Assembly: GCA_036936605.1 (NCBI GenBank)
Contig: JAUPFV010000001.1
Span: 118,862,771 to 118,926,770 of the forward strand
Direction: 5' to 3'
From: Limnanthes douglasii subsp. nivea
Lineage: Eukaryota > Streptophyta > Magnoliopsida > Brassicales > Limnanthaceae
DNA length: 64,000 nt
Position numbers and translations under genes: made by a program. Of the stretch, positions 62,614-64,000 are shown piece after piece. Below the pieces are notes generated by a model. That model made no database searches and was not told the DNA's origin. It saw nothing but the letters and a program-made list of their open reading frames with translations. Within the stretch, counting starts at the first letter, position 1. Each line of letters begins with the position of its first letter.

Positions 62614-64000
62614 ATTGGCCCCGTCTGTGGAAATCTAAGATTTCTTGAAAAAAGGTTCATAAAATTATATGTTCTCACCAAACACTAAGAACAATACTAT
62701 TTTTTAATGGTAGATGATTGAGTTTCGATCGTAGATAATCTCCACAGTTTGTTCTTAAAGATATAAAAATTGATGGACCATTTATGTCACATGCATCTAC
62801 GTGAGATTTTGACGACCAATAGATGGTGATAAATATGCATATAAAGGGCATAAATATCTACGATCAATCGTGCATTTCTCTAAGCAACATAAGAATTCCA
62901 CTGAAAGCGATGTTATCTCTCTTCTCAAAACTTACTTTTAAAGCAATACCAATGTACCCATCCTTTTGATGTTACGCCTCTAAAGAGAATATAGTTGATG
63001 GACTACTCTCACCATGAATCAGTTAGTTTACCCAAACGCGAACACCCTAAGTAGAAACATTCTCGATTCGATGAGAGGAACCTAACTTTTTCTTCTCGTC
63101 AACATCATGAGAAAAAATAACATGATAAATTGGATTCAGGTTAACCATATGAGGTGTCAACTTAACCATTATGATGGTTTACCAAATGCTCGACATGACG
63201 ATAAAATCACGCAATTAAGATAATAATTACGATGTGTTAAACTACTTTTATCATGGCTACGGGGAGCACTTGCCTAAATACTACATGGTTGTATCATGTT
63301 GGTCCCAGAGATATTTCAAGAAGACTTACATGAAGTTCAATCAGTACGAGATGGAAAATCATTGTGGAATTAGTTTTCCAAATCAACATATCAAGCACTT
63401 TCAAAACAAAATGCTTGGCTTCGACGGGGATGGAAAACTCATATGAAGAGACTTCTTCATGAATTTTCAAGATAACTTCCTAACCTCGTTTAACCAACTT
63501 CAATTTGACTCAATATATGCATTCTAAATGTCATTCCACGAACAGTTTATTTATAGCAAGATTATACGATGCGACAACTATTAAATTATACATTATAAGG
63601 AATAACCAAAAAGAAATCCTTCAGGAATACACAAAATAAATGTATCCAAAGAAATAAGCTTTTCACAACATTTGTAGAGGAAAATCATGGGTAAAACAAG
63701 ATTTGGATTAAAGTCGTGTACAAATGCTAACCAAAGTCGAAAATTTGATAGAAAAAGAAAACCAAACTTCTAAAAAGGAGGAAAAACCTCAAAGAGTACG
63801 ACATTTGATGAGAAAGAAAAAAGTCCAAATAGTTAGCGTGCTAAATGAGGGGGAGCGCGAGGCAATAAAGAGAAATATACCCCCGATAAAATATTTTATG
63901 TGAAATGAAAAAGCTCTCAAATAAGACAATCGTAGTACATTAGTGGCGGGTATTAAACCCGAAGAGGAGCATGCATTTTTGGTGAGCTCACTTCAATTAC
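62614..64000 (+). pseudogene. Gypsy leader and gag relic
   Basis: After the primer site come about 500 bases of leader. A degenerate gag follows at about 63370-63900: a KMLGFDGDGKLI-like piece, FHEQFIYSK, YIIRNNQKEILQEYTK (usual block L-x-x-I-R-Q-x-x-x-E-S-L-R-E-Y-x-x-R-F) and a Lys-rich tail. Stops occur throughout. It runs off the window, so pol may follow outside. Confidence 0.4.

Overview
This window is nuclear DNA from a flowering plant, most likely a eudicot. It is AT-rich, packed with nested and decayed transposable elements, and contains a run of exactly 100 N (44599-44698), so it comes from a draft scaffold. I found no intact host gene. Nearly everything I could identify is a transposon, a transposon fragment, or a fragment of a captured or duplicated host gene.

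Layout. 1-8.3 kb: AT-rich decayed sequence with a tandem array of three units of about 0.99 kb (1925-4480), a minus-strand hAT transposase relic (6.9-7.1 kb) and a retroelement primer-site relic (7.9 kb). 8.3-12.6 kb: minus-strand Copia fragments sharing one LTR; one carries a BiP-type Hsp70 fragment where the end of RT and RNase H should be. 13.1-14.5 kb: a broken plus-strand hAT transposase. 15.8-25.7 kb (block A) and 44.9-50.8 kb (block B) are two copies of the same segment. Each holds tandem fragments of an NLP8/NLP9-like (NIN-like, RWP-RK family) transcription-factor gene, followed by the LTR and gag of an old Ty3/Gypsy element (O1). After the duplication, block A received a Gypsy insertion (G1, 21191-25275) and block B received two tRNA-derived SINEs; each block preserves the other's empty site.

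26.5-44.6 kb is a nest of two Ty3/Gypsy elements of the Tat lineage, recognised by a second, archaeal-type RNase H after the ordinary one. The older G3 is split by the younger G2 (31383-41733, 411-bp LTRs, TSD cattc) at the stop codon of its pol. 54.9-60.1 kb is G4, a deleted relative of G2. G2 and G3 each carry, between pol and the 3' LTR on the opposite strand, an extra gene with its own TATA box, an intron at a comparable position, a 'putative gypsy-type transposon' (Transposase_28-like) core, a coiled coil and an acidic tail; G4 keeps only its 3' end. 60.1-62.1 kb is low-complexity repeat sequence, and 62.1-64 kb holds an LTR/primer-site/gag relic.

How it fits together. The Tat elements encode gag, protease, RT, two RNase H domains and integrase on the minus strand, plus the convergent antisense gene on the plus strand. 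G2 has an open 1,074-residue pol, but its gag, protease and antisense frames are broken and the first catalytic Asp of its archaeal-type RNase H is Tyr. The order of insertions can be read from target-site duplications, empty sites and LTR divergence: NLP tandem array and O1, then the A/B duplication, then G1 and the SINEs. G3 predates G2, and G2 looks younger than G1 (about 2.4% against about 5% LTR divergence, counted by eye).
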